Origin: Hydrogenothermaceae bacterium
Lineage (GTDB): Bacteria > Aquificota > Aquificia > Aquificales > Hydrogenothermaceae
Assembly: GCA_026984355.1 (NCBI GenBank)
Contig: JALSSG010000259.1
Span: 1 to 6,541 of the forward strand
Reading direction: 5' to 3'
DNA length: 6,541 nt
Positions 1-6,121 of the stretch are shown one piece after another. A program made the position numbers and the translations under genes. The notes under the pieces are model-generated. The model made no database searches, had not been told where the DNA came from, and saw only the letters and a list, made by a program, of their open reading frames with translations. Positions within the stretch are counted from its first letter, which is position 1. Each line of letters starts with the position of its first letter.

Positions 1-868
1 TTCCTGTACTTTCGTGTGTACTTTCGTTAATATCATTTCTTATTATTAGCATTGCTTGACCTTTGTTGTTTGAGCAGAACTTAATATGAATAAAACTTTT
101 AGAAAATTTAAAGGCATTTTCCAGTAGGTTTTGTATAACTATATTTAGCTTTCCGCTATCGGTTCTTATATAAAAATCATTTAAGTTTATAATTAGTTTT
201 TTATCATTTAGTAGTGGCTTTAGTTCTTTTATATTTTTTTCAATAATTGTTTTTACATTTACGATTTTTTTAGAAGACATACTATCTAGCTCTTTTAAAA
301 GCATAGATACATGTTTAAAATCTTTTTCCAACACAGAATAAGAGTTTAAGAGTCTGTCTATTTCTTTTCCTGAATATTTTTCTTTTAAAAGTTCTATATT
401 TGTTCTATTAATTGCTAAAAAATTTCCAAGCTTATGAGATATGGACAAAATAGTTATTTCTAAAGCTTCTCTTATATTCTTTTCTTTTCTTATGTATCTT
501 ATTATTGTGTAATGGAAAAATAAAAATAAAGCAATGATTATAACCGTATCCCACAGCAGAATATTTATATAAAATTTTATGTACTTTCTATTCAGATAGT
601 TTTTATCTACATAAGCTATCAGATTATTTCTCCTTGCAACAGGAAGAAATTCATAATTTTCTAACAATTCATCTTCTTTTTTTATTTTTATATAAGCTGG
701 ATAGGTAGTATTTCCAAAAGAATAAAGCTCAATATATGCAAATATCTCATTTAAAATAGAATTTTCTACAGCTTTTTTATAATACAGGAAAGCTATGCTA
801 TTTATTATTAACATACCTGTTATTACTATTATTGAAAAAAGTAGAGTGATTTTTGTTTCAAAACTCAA
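1..868 (-). CDS. Membrane sensor histidine kinase, C-terminus cut by window edge
   Basis: The frame is open for 289 codons from TTG at 868 to the left edge. It is probably the partner kinase of the adjacent response regulator. The TTG overlaps the regulator's TGA stop (TTGA), and an in-frame TAA at 877-875 excludes an earlier start; the next Met (residue 19) would cut into the first membrane helix. Membrane segments are at about 6-29 and 101-123, enclosing a roughly 70-residue extracytoplasmic sensor with no recognised fold. There is no room for a HAMP domain: the phospho-acceptor His145 (SISHKLGNFLA) is only about 22 residues after TM2. The N box is QNLLENAFKFSK (Asn247, Asn251). Oddities are Lys instead of the usual Glu/Asp just after His145, and RNDINES where a DxGxG box is expected. 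The G2 box would lie outside the window. The family is clear; the signal is unknown. Confidence 0.9.
   Translation of the reverse strand, partial: MSFETKITLLFSIIVITGMLIINSIAFLYYKKAVENSILNEIFAYIELYSFGNTTYPAYIKIKKEDELLENYEFLPVARRNNLIAYVDKNYLNRKYIKFYINILLWDTVIIIALFLFFHYTIIRYIRKEKNIREALEITILSISHKLGNFLAINRTNIELLKEKYSGKEIDRLLNSYSVLEKDFKHVSMLLKELDSMSSKKIVNVKTIIEKNIKELKPLLNDKKLIINLNDFYIRTDSGKLNIVIQNLLENAFKFSKSFIHIKFCSNNKGQAMLIIRNDINESTHESTG
5..27. repeat. Short tandem repeat (period 12) inside the kinase gene
   Basis: The 11-base unit TGTACTTTCGT occurs at 5-15 and again at 17-27. On the coding strand it gives EST-H-EST-G, an in-frame four-residue duplication in the kinase ATP-binding domain, at or near the expected lid. 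It is seen directly; whether it is a recent duplication or a fixed feature cannot be told from one sequence. Confidence 0.75.
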
Positions 869-1509
869 CCTAATTTATAACCTCTTCCTTTATAAGTTTC
901 TATTAAACCTTCTGGAAGAATTTTTCTTAACTCTTTTATATATGCTCTTAAAACCTCATCTCCTACTGGCTTATCCTGCCATACGTACTTCATAAGCCTT
1001 TGTGTAGGTACTATACTTCCTCTATTTTTAGCAAGTATATACAAAACTTCCCAAGCTTTTTTAGATAGTTTTATTTCTTGACCATTTTTTATAACAATTC
1101 CTTTATCCATGTCTATAACAACATTTTTAATTTTAATCTGCCTTGATACACGTACTCTATTCGAGAGAGCTTTTACTCTAAGTAATAGTTCCTTTGGAGA
1201 AAAGGGCTTTGTTAAATAATCATCAGCACCATAGGAAAAGCATATCTCTTTGTCATTTATTGAATTTTTTGCAGTTAGTATAATAACTGGTGTATTTATA
1301 TCCTTTTGCCTTAGGATTTTTAGTATATCTTCACCTTTGTTGTATTTCAGTATAAGGTCTAAGATGATTACATCAAATTCAGTGTAATCAATGATATCAA
1401 AAATTTCTCTATCATCATAAATCCAGACTACTTCTATATCTTTATTTTCTAAATAATCTTTTATACTCTCCCCCAGTATTAAGTCATCTTCCACAAGTAA
1501 AACTTTCAT
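865..1509 (-). CDS. OmpR/PhoB-family response regulator
   Basis: A 214-residue two-domain transcription factor that would be phosphorylated by the downstream kinase and then bind DNA. The receiver domain (residues 1-115) has the acidic pair Asp8-Asp9, phospho-acceptor Asp51 (VIILDLIL), Thr79 (IILTA), aromatic switch Tyr98 and Lys101 in TKPF. The C-terminal winged helix (about 126-213) shows LSKKAWEVLYILAKNRG, a recognition region around VLRAYIKELRKIL, and the wing TYKGRGYKLG. I chose ATG at 1509: it gives the canonical start MKVLLVEDD and follows GGGGAGG, though only two bases separate them. An in-frame GTG at 1524 would add five residues but lacks a ribosome binding site. The stop overlaps the kinase start, so translation is probably coupled. 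The regulon is unknown; the intergenic region it faces is an obvious candidate target. Confidence 0.95.
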   Translation of the reverse strand: MKVLLVEDDLILGESIKDYLENKDIEVVWIYDDREIFDIIDYTEFDVIILDLILKYNKGEDILKILRQKDINTPVIILTAKNSINDKEICFSYGADDYLTKPFSPKELLLRVKALSNRVRVSRQIKIKNVVIDMDKGIVIKNGQEIKLSKKAWEVLYILAKNRGSIVPTQRLMKYVWQDKPVGDEVLRAYIKELRKILPEGLIETYKGRGYKLG

Positions 1510-1511
1510 AT

Positions 1512-1518
1512 CCTCCCC
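1512..1518 (-). promoter_or_regulatory. Ribosome binding site of the response regulator
   Basis: GGGGAGG on the minus strand lies two bases before ATG 1509. The spacing is unusually tight, but the match is strong, and it falls inside the extra codons of the alternative GTG start at 1524, arguing for the ATG. Confidence 0.6.
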
Positions 1519-1526
1519 TATCACTT

Positions 1527-1554
1527 ATTGTATAATTTTTCGTTAAAAAAACAA
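1527..1554 (-). promoter_or_regulatory. Candidate sigma-70-type promoter for the two-component operon
   Basis: On the minus strand, TTGTTT (1554-1549) and TACAAT (1532-1527) are separated by 16 bases. Transcription would begin near 1520, close to the ribosome binding site, leaving a very short leader. The region is so AT-rich that chance matches are likely; position and spacing are the main support. Confidence 0.4.
1531..1536 (+). promoter_or_regulatory. Candidate -10 element for the ispD operon
   Basis: A perfect TATAAT on the plus strand, 42 bases before the ispD ATG, would give a start near 1543 and a leader of about 36 bases. No convincing -35 sits 16-18 bases upstream. It shares two bases with the candidate -10 of the opposite promoter. 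Confidence 0.4.
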
Positions 1555-1564
1555 ATTTTATAAC

Positions 1565-1570
1565 AGGTGA
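1565..1570 (+). promoter_or_regulatory. Ribosome binding site of ispD
   Basis: AGGTGA ends eight bases before ATG 1579. It overlaps the alternative in-frame GTG at 1567, which therefore cannot use it, and so decides the start. Confidence 0.65.
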
Positions 1571-1578
1571 AGATAAAA

Positions 1579-2265
1579 ATGAAAGTTAAAGCTATTTTAC
1601 TTGCTGCTGGATATGGAAAAAGATTTGGAGAAAAGAAACAGTTTTTAAAATTAAAAGGTGAACCGTTATTCCAGTATTCACTAAACACTATAAACAAATT
1701 AGACATAATTGAAGAAACATTACTTGTTTTACCAGAAGAAGATGTAGATAGAGTAAAAATATTTTCTTTTAAACCTGTTAGAAAAATTGCTGGTGGTGGT
1801 GAAAGACAGGAGTCTGTTTATAATGCTCTAAAGTCTATAAGTGATTGTGATATAGTTATAATTCATGATTCTGCACGACCTTTTGCTACGGAAGATATGT
1901 TTTTAAAAGGAATAGAAAATATAAAAAAAGGTTATGATGGTAGCATAACTGCTATAAAAACTGTAGATACTATAAAAAGGTTTCATAATGATTTGGTAAT
2001 TCAGACTTTAAATAGAGATGAACTTTTGCAAGTGCAAACGCCTCAAACCTTTGTTTTTGAAAAGATTTTAGATGCCCATGAATATGCTATTAAAAATAAT
2101 ATAATAGGTACAGATGATGCTTTTTTAATGGAAAAAAGAGGTTATAAAATAACTTTTAATAAAGGAAGTAGCTTCAATATAAAAATAACCACAAAAGAAG
2201 ATTTAAAGCTTGCCCAGTGTATTGCAGGTATTTTATCTTCAGCAAAAAAATCTCCATTTGAGTAG
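1579..2265 (+). CDS. ispD: 2-C-methyl-D-erythritol 4-phosphate cytidylyltransferase (IspD)
   Basis: A cytosolic enzyme of the MEP isoprenoid pathway that transfers CMP from CTP to 2-C-methyl-D-erythritol 4-phosphate, giving CDP-ME and pyrophosphate. At 228 residues it has the usual family length and all signature blocks: LAAGYGKRFG (8-17) followed by Lys20-Gln21 for CTP binding, GGGERQESV (72-80), HDSARP (96-101), TVDTIK (128-133), Arg146 before QTPQTF (153-158), TDDAFLME (178-185) and NIKITTKEDL (200-209) with Lys202. By motif position, Arg146 and Lys202 correspond to the substrate phosphate-binding residues of E. coli IspD. The start at 1579 rests on the AGGTGA site and the family N-terminus; GTG at 1567 would add MKIK. 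It is a monofunctional IspD (no IspF fused) and the first gene of the plus-strand run, with five bases before the next start. Confidence 0.96.
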   Translation: MKVKAILLAAGYGKRFGEKKQFLKLKGEPLFQYSLNTINKLDIIEETLLVLPEEDVDRVKIFSFKPVRKIAGGGERQESVYNALKSISDCDIVIIHDSARPFATEDMFLKGIENIKKGYDGSITAIKTVDTIKRFHNDLVIQTLNRDELLQVQTPQTFVFEKILDAHEYAIKNNIIGTDDAFLMEKRGYKITFNKGSSFNIKITTKEDLKLAQCIAGILSSAKKSPFE

Positions 2266-2270
2266 TCTGT

Positions 2271-3785
2271 ATGAAAAAACAGTTAAGATTATTTTTTAAA
2301 CTTTTAAAAGAATCTGTAAGAGATTTACTGCCTATAATTATTGTTATTTCTTTATTCCAACTTCTTATATTACAGCAAATCCCAGATAATACTGTTTCTG
2401 TTATTATAGGACTTCTTATAGTGCTATTTGGACTTGCTATATTTATTTTAGGGTTAGAAATAGGGATTTTTCCTTTAGGTGAAGGTCTTGCTCATGAATT
2501 TGCAAAAAAAGGTTCTGTATTTTGGCTATTACTTTTTGCTTTTTTGATTGGATTTTCTACTACTGTGGCAGAACCTGCTCTAATTGCTATAGCTGATAAA
2601 GCTCAAGTAATAAGTAATGGAAAGATAGATGCGTTTTTCCTTAGACTTACTGTTGCTTTATCTGTAGGTTTTGCTATAGCTTTAGGTGTTTTTAGAATAA
2701 TATTAGGTCATCCAATACACTGGTACATAATAATTGGTTATATTATTGTTGTTCTTATAACATTTTTTGCTCCACCAGAGATAGTAGGAATAGCATATGA
2801 TTCTGGAGGTGTTACTACTTCTACTGTAACTGTACCTCTTGTTACTGCTTTAGGAATAGGACTTGCAAGTAGTATAAGAGGAAGAAATCCTGTAATAGAT
2901 GGATTTGGTTTAATAGCGTTTGCTTCTTTGACACCTATGATATTTGTTCAGGTTTATGGAATTTTAGCATTAGGAGTTGAAGCGGATATTTCTAATATAG
3001 TCCCTGAAACAAGCAGTGAACTTTCTACACATGAGATAACATATTCAGAGCATAAACCTAACTGGTTAGTAGAAGTTATATTAGACCTTTTTGCTGTAGT
3101 TAAAGATTTATTTCCAATACTTTTTGTGATTTTTTTCTTTCAATATGTTGTTATTAGAAAACCTATTCCTCATTTTAGACTTATAGCTTTAGGTTTTATA
3201 TATGTAATAATTGGCCTTTACGCTTTTTTAGTAGGTCTGGAAATGGGTCTTTTTCCTCTTGGAGAGACAATGGCTCTTCAACTAACAAAAACAGGAAACT
3301 ATTTTCTTATATATCTTTTTGGTTTTTTAATTGGTTTTTCTACAACTATGGCTGAACCTGCCCTTATAGCAGTAGCTTTAAAGGCAAAAGAGGTGAGTAA
3401 AGGAAAAATTAATGATTTTTTACTTAGGGTTTTTGTTGCTATAGGAGTTGCAGTAGGTATAGCTTTAGGATGTTATCGTATTGTCGTTGGGGATTCTATA
3501 CACTATTACATAATAGTAGGTTATATCATTGTTATTATTATGACTTATTTTGCACCTAAATATATTATTCCAATAGCGTATGACTCTGGTGGTGTTACAA
3601 CTTCTACAGTAACTGTTCCTCTTGTTGCTGCCCTTGGTATAGGTCTTGCTACCAATATAGAAGGAAGAAATCCTCTTATTGATGGGTTTGGATTAATCGC
3701 TTTTGCTTCTTTATTTCCTATGATAACAGTTATGGGATATGGACTATTATCTGAAATTTTCTATAAAATGAAGAAAGGAGGTTAA
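2271..3785 (+). CDS. Tandem DUF1538 integral membrane protein, probable cation/H+ antiporter
   Basis: A 504-residue, very hydrophobic inner-membrane protein made of two homologous halves. Each holds, in order, GLE(I/M)G(I/L)FPLGE (61-71, 322-332), GFSTT(V/M)AEPALIA (94-106, 355-367), AYDSGGVTTSTVTVPLV (175-191, 436-452) and GRNP(V/L)IDGFGLIAFASL (204-220, 465-481), all offset by exactly 261 residues. I recognise the DUF1538 family (PF07556). The paired proteins UmpA and UmpB of Halomonas zhaodongensis, from the same family, are reported as a heterodimeric Na+(Li+,K+)/H+ antiporter; this chain looks like a single-gene equivalent. The conserved Glu, Asp and Ser/Thr-rich motifs within membrane segments are plausible ion ligands (inference). 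A polar linker at about 236-265 joins the halves. The ATG lies five bases after ispD with little ribosome binding site, so it is probably coupled. Antiport and ion choice are not shown by the sequence itself. Confidence 0.85.
   Translation: MKKQLRLFFKLLKESVRDLLPIIIVISLFQLLILQQIPDNTVSVIIGLLIVLFGLAIFILGLEIGIFPLGEGLAHEFAKKGSVFWLLLFAFLIGFSTTVAEPALIAIADKAQVISNGKIDAFFLRLTVALSVGFAIALGVFRIILGHPIHWYIIIGYIIVVLITFFAPPEIVGIAYDSGGVTTSTVTVPLVTALGIGLASSIRGRNPVIDGFGLIAFASLTPMIFVQVYGILALGVEADISNIVPETSSELSTHEITYSEHKPNWLVEVILDLFAVVKDLFPILFVIFFFQYVVIRKPIPHFRLIALGFIYVIIGLYAFLVGLEMGLFPLGETMALQLTKTGNYFLIYLFGFLIGFSTTMAEPALIAVALKAKEVSKGKINDFLLRVFVAIGVAVGIALGCYRIVVGDSIHYYIIVGYIIVIIMTYFAPKYIIPIAYDSGGVTTSTVTVPLVAALGIGLATNIEGRNPLIDGFGLIAFASLFPMITVMGYGLLSEIFYKMKKGG
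2316..2945 (+). repeat. First DUF1538 half (residues 16-225)
   Basis: Begins VRDLLPIIIVISLFQ and ends just after the IDGFGLIAFASL motif. It matches the second half without any visible insertion or deletion in the conserved blocks. The DNA is also similar (around the AYDSGG motif most differences are third-base changes), so the repeat is under coding constraint or fairly well conserved. Confidence 0.85.
3099..3728 (+). repeat. Second DUF1538 half (residues 277-486)
   Basis: Begins VKDLFPILFVIFFFQ and aligns with the first half at a constant 783-base offset. Notable differences are Thr359-Met360 for Thr98-Val99, and an unrelated polar tail after residue 495. Both copies keep the Glu, Asp, Ser and Thr of the signature motifs, so neither looks degenerate. 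Confidence 0.85.
3776..3781 (+). promoter_or_regulatory. Strong ribosome binding site of the PII-like gene
   Basis: AGGAGG, within the last codons of the DUF1538 gene, lies eight bases before ATG 3790. It is a near-perfect match to the 16S tail and supports that start. Confidence 0.8.
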
Positions 3786-3789
3786 AAAA

Positions 3790-4140
3790 ATGAGGTTTTC
3801 TCTTTTGGTACTTATTGTTGATGAAGAATTAGAGGATAAAGCTATTGATGTTGCTAAAGAAAATGGGGCTATTAACGTATCAATAGTAAATGCACGGGCT
3901 TTGTCCCTATCAGAAGAAAAGAAAACTTTTTTTGGCTTTACTTTAGAAGGAGCTCAATCTATTCTTATTTTTGTTCTTGAAAGAACGTTATCTATCAAAC
4001 TTATGAAGAAGCTTAATACTGCCTTAGAACTTGAAAAACCAGATAGAGGAATTGCTTTTATATTACCTATTGAGCACATAGCTGGAGTAGAACTAAAGGA
4101 AATTATGAAATTTGAAGAAGAAATAAAAAAGCAGTTATAG
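3790..4140 (+). CDS. Small PII-like (GlnB-fold) signalling protein
   Basis: A soluble 116-residue protein of PII length and layout: strand MRFSLLVLIVD, helix about 12-24, strand NVSIVNARA, a T-loop-like segment (about 36-54), strand QSILIFVLE (56-64), helix about 67-80, then GIAFILPIEHIAGV (87-100), which matches the place of the PII strand containing (V/L)PIE. It is not canonical GlnB/GlnK: the T-loop is short and lacks the uridylylated Tyr51 context, and the usual RTGExGDGK nucleotide stretch is absent. A role as a trimeric sensor controlling the neighbouring transporter is inferred from PII proteins that gate transporters (GlnK-AmtB, SbtB-SbtA). It sits four bases after the DUF1538 gene. 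The ligand is unknown; fold assignment is by pattern only. Confidence 0.75.
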   Translation: MRFSLLVLIVDEELEDKAIDVAKENGAINVSIVNARALSLSEEKKTFFGFTLEGAQSILIFVLERTLSIKLMKKLNTALELEKPDRGIAFILPIEHIAGVELKEIMKFEEEIKKQL

Positions 4141-4144
4141 GAGG
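4139..4144 (+). promoter_or_regulatory. Ribosome binding site of the CBS-domain gene
   Basis: AGGAGG overlaps the PII-like TAG stop and lies five bases before ATG 4150. An in-frame GTG at 4147 is only two bases away, so the ATG is the better start. Confidence 0.75.
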
Positions 4145-4149
4145 GCGTG

Positions 4150-4533
4150 ATGCTTGTAAAAGATGTTATGAGAACTGATATAGTTTTTATATCCCCTCTT
4201 GCTAAAGTAAGAGATGCTTTAAATTTAATGAAAGAAAATAATATAAGGTTTCTAATCACTGAAAAATTAAATCCTAATGATACTTATGGGATAATAACTT
4301 ATACTGATATTCTAAAAGCAATAGTAGCAGAAGAAGGTGATATAGACTTGCTAAACGTATATGACCTTTACACAAAACCTGCTATATTTATTTTTGGAGA
4401 TGTTGATATAAAATATGCTGCAAAGATGATGATTAAGCTTAAAGTAAAACGGATTTTAGTTGTAGAAGATAATCAGTTAAAAGGTGTGGTGACTATGGAC
4501 AATATTATAGAATCTCTTATGGAAAAACTATAA
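4150..4533 (+). CDS. Stand-alone two-CBS-domain protein
   Basis: A soluble 127-residue protein that is entirely one CBS pair (Bateman module). CBS1 (about 1-60) starts LVKDVMRTDIVFISP and ends GIITYTDILKAI; CBS2 (about 69-125) starts VYDLYTKPAIFI and ends KRILVVEDNQLKGVVTMDNI. Asp53 and Asp117 occupy the positions that commonly contact the ribose of bound AMP, ATP or S-adenosylmethionine in this family. No catalytic domain is attached, so its partner must be another protein. Lying between the PII-like gene and the K+ channel gene, it may regulate either the DUF1538 transporter or the channel; CBS modules regulate ion channels and transporters elsewhere (CLC, MgtE). Ligand and partner are unknown. 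The gap to the channel start is seven bases. Confidence 0.88.
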   Translation: MLVKDVMRTDIVFISPLAKVRDALNLMKENNIRFLITEKLNPNDTYGIITYTDILKAIVAEEGDIDLLNVYDLYTKPAIFIFGDVDIKYAAKMMIKLKVKRILVVEDNQLKGVVTMDNIIESLMEKL

Positions 4534-4540
4534 AAAAGCT

Positions 4541-6121
4541 ATGATTTCGTTAAGGACAAAAAGAGACCCATTTTTATATATAGAAAAAGACCATAATGTT
4601 TTAAAAAGGAAATATCTAACTCTAAAACTAAAAATATACAATCTTCTTGAAAATGAAACCAGTCCATATAAACAGGTATACGATATATTTGCATTATTTG
4701 TTGTTATTACCTCATCTATAAGCATCTTTATTGAATACTTAGGACTAGCTAAAAAATTACCTCCAGATTTAGATGAGTTTTTAAATGATTATGAAATATG
4801 GGCACTTTACTTTTTTTTAATAGAATATATTTTACGGTGGTGGGTAATTTCAAATTTTATTGATGATTTTAAAAAAGGTTGGCTTGAATATTCAAAAGAA
4901 GCAAAAGCTAAAAGATTTATTTTTTCACTTATCTATGCTTTTACTCCTAAATTAAAATGGATGATAAAACCTTATTCTATAATAGACTTACTTGCCATAC
5001 TTCCGTTATTTAGACCTTTTAGAGCATTTAGAATATTAAGAGCTCTAAGATTACTAAAGATAATACGATATGGTGGTGCTATACAGAGTATTATCCATGC
5101 TTTAAAGGAACAGGGATTTTTATTTATATTTATTATTCTACTTCTTATAACATGGGTAGTTACTTTTTCTTTAATTGTTTACGTTGTTGAATACAACGCA
5201 GGAAATCAAAATTTTAGTTCTATATTTTATGCTATCTATTGGGGAATTGTTACAATATCTACTGTAGGTTATGGAGATATTACTCCTATATCAGAAACAG
5301 GTAGATTTATAACTTCTATTATGATTTCTGGAGGAATATTTTTTGTCGCTGCCTTAACAGGTACTTTTTCTGCTGCCCTTGTTGGAAGACTTATGACTTT
5401 AAAGGAAGGAGCTATAACTATGAAAAACTTAGAAGACCACATTGTTATATGTGGATGGAACGAAACTGCAGAAGAGATAATGGAAGAGCTTATGTCATTA
5501 GAAATTGAGAAGGAAAAGGGTGTTGTAATTATTACAAATGTTGATAAAAAAGATATGGATATAAAACTTAATGAATATATTCTCTATAAAAAGGGAAATT
5601 TCGTTCATGAAAGTATATTAATGGATGTTGCTATAGATAAAGCTTCAGATGTAATTATTGTTGGAGAAAGAGAAGAAGGAAAAGATGAAAGAGATGTAGA
5701 TGCAAGAACAGCTTTAACAGCTATGCTTGTTAAAACTCTTAATCCAAAAGCAAATATATACGTAGAAGTTCTTCTTGATGAAGATGCTGATATATTCAAA
5801 AAAAGAATAAAAGTTAAAGAAATTATTGTTAGAGGACAGATTATAGGAAAAATGATATTTTCTAGCTTACTAAATCCCGGTGCTATAGACCTTATTCAGA
5901 CTATAATTGATAAAGAAAAGGGTATAAGGAAAGTGAAGGTAAGGAAACTTGGGAAGTTTGAAAACTTTGGTCAACTATTTAAATTGGCAAGAGAAAAAAA
6001 TTATATGCCTATAGCTATTGAAAGACATAGAAAGATTATTCTTAGTCCACCAGATACTTTTCTTTTGAAAGATGATGATTTTGTTTTCTTAATTCCAACA
6101 TTTGTAGAAAAGTTAGAATGA
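4541..6121 (+). CDS. Voltage-sensor potassium channel with C-terminal RCK module
   Basis: A 526-residue six-helix potassium channel. S1 is about 49-66, S2 about 85-102 with Glu95, S3 about 145-157 with Asp149. S4 carries a positive residue at every third position (Arg158, 161, 164, 167, 170, Lys173, Arg176). S5 is about 193-217, the filter is TVGYGD (241-246), and S6 about 255-282. The cytoplasmic part is a TrkA_N/RCK Rossmann domain starting HIVICGWNETAEEI (300-313), closest in wording to MthK's VICGWSES rather than a GxGxxG NAD site, followed by an RCK_C domain (about 462-520). The S2-S3 linker is long (about 40 residues) and basic. The subunit would form tetramers in the membrane, letting K+ pass according to voltage and an RCK ligand, which could be Ca2+ or a nucleotide. 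The start has no good ribosome binding site, suggesting coupling to the CBS gene. Confidence 0.92.
   Translation: MISLRTKRDPFLYIEKDHNVLKRKYLTLKLKIYNLLENETSPYKQVYDIFALFVVITSSISIFIEYLGLAKKLPPDLDEFLNDYEIWALYFFLIEYILRWWVISNFIDDFKKGWLEYSKEAKAKRFIFSLIYAFTPKLKWMIKPYSIIDLLAILPLFRPFRAFRILRALRLLKIIRYGGAIQSIIHALKEQGFLFIFIILLLITWVVTFSLIVYVVEYNAGNQNFSSIFYAIYWGIVTISTVGYGDITPISETGRFITSIMISGGIFFVAALTGTFSAALVGRLMTLKEGAITMKNLEDHIVICGWNETAEEIMEELMSLEIEKEKGVVIITNVDKKDMDIKLNEYILYKKGNFVHESILMDVAIDKASDVIIVGEREEGKDERDVDARTALTAMLVKTLNPKANIYVEVLLDEDADIFKKRIKVKEIIVRGQIIGKMIFSSLLNPGAIDLIQTIIDKEKGIRKVKVRKLGKFENFGQLFKLAREKNYMPIAIERHRKIILSPPDTFLLKDDDFVFLIPTFVEKLE

Noticed and set aside
795..995. Plus-strand open frame of 66 codons opposite the kinase/regulator junction
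   Set aside because: It lies antisense to two well-supported genes, has low-complexity hydrophobic content and no ribosome binding site.
1559..1564. TATAAC as a -10 element for ispD
   Set aside because: Transcription from it would start at or beyond the AGGTGA ribosome binding site and the start codon, so the TATAAT at 1531 is a better candidate.
1543..1564. Imperfect inverted repeat (GTTAAAA... / ...TTTTATAAC) as an operator or hairpin
   Set aside because: The arms are mismatched and purely AT-rich; such matches are expected by chance at this base composition.
1521..1706. Minus-strand open frame over the promoter region and the start of ispD
   Set aside because: It is antisense to the conserved IspD N-terminus and has no recognisable product.
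3954..4259. Minus-strand open frame of 101 codons
   Set aside because: It is a shadow of the PII-like and CBS genes, both with strong ribosome binding sites and family motifs; its Ser/Ile/Phe-rich translation is typical of an antisense frame.
4528..4725. Minus-strand open frame opposite the start of the channel gene
   Set aside because: It is antisense to coding sequence, with no motif or ribosome binding site.
5523..5537. Perfect 7+1+7 palindrome TTGTAATTATTACAA
   Set aside because: It lies deep inside the channel gene, encoding a beta strand of the Rossmann domain, and is AT-rich; chance plus coding constraint explains it better than an operator.
5605..5799. Minus-strand Ser-rich open frame of 64 codons
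   Set aside because: It is antisense to the RCK domain; the Ser/Thr-rich translation reflects the reverse complement of acidic and basic codons.
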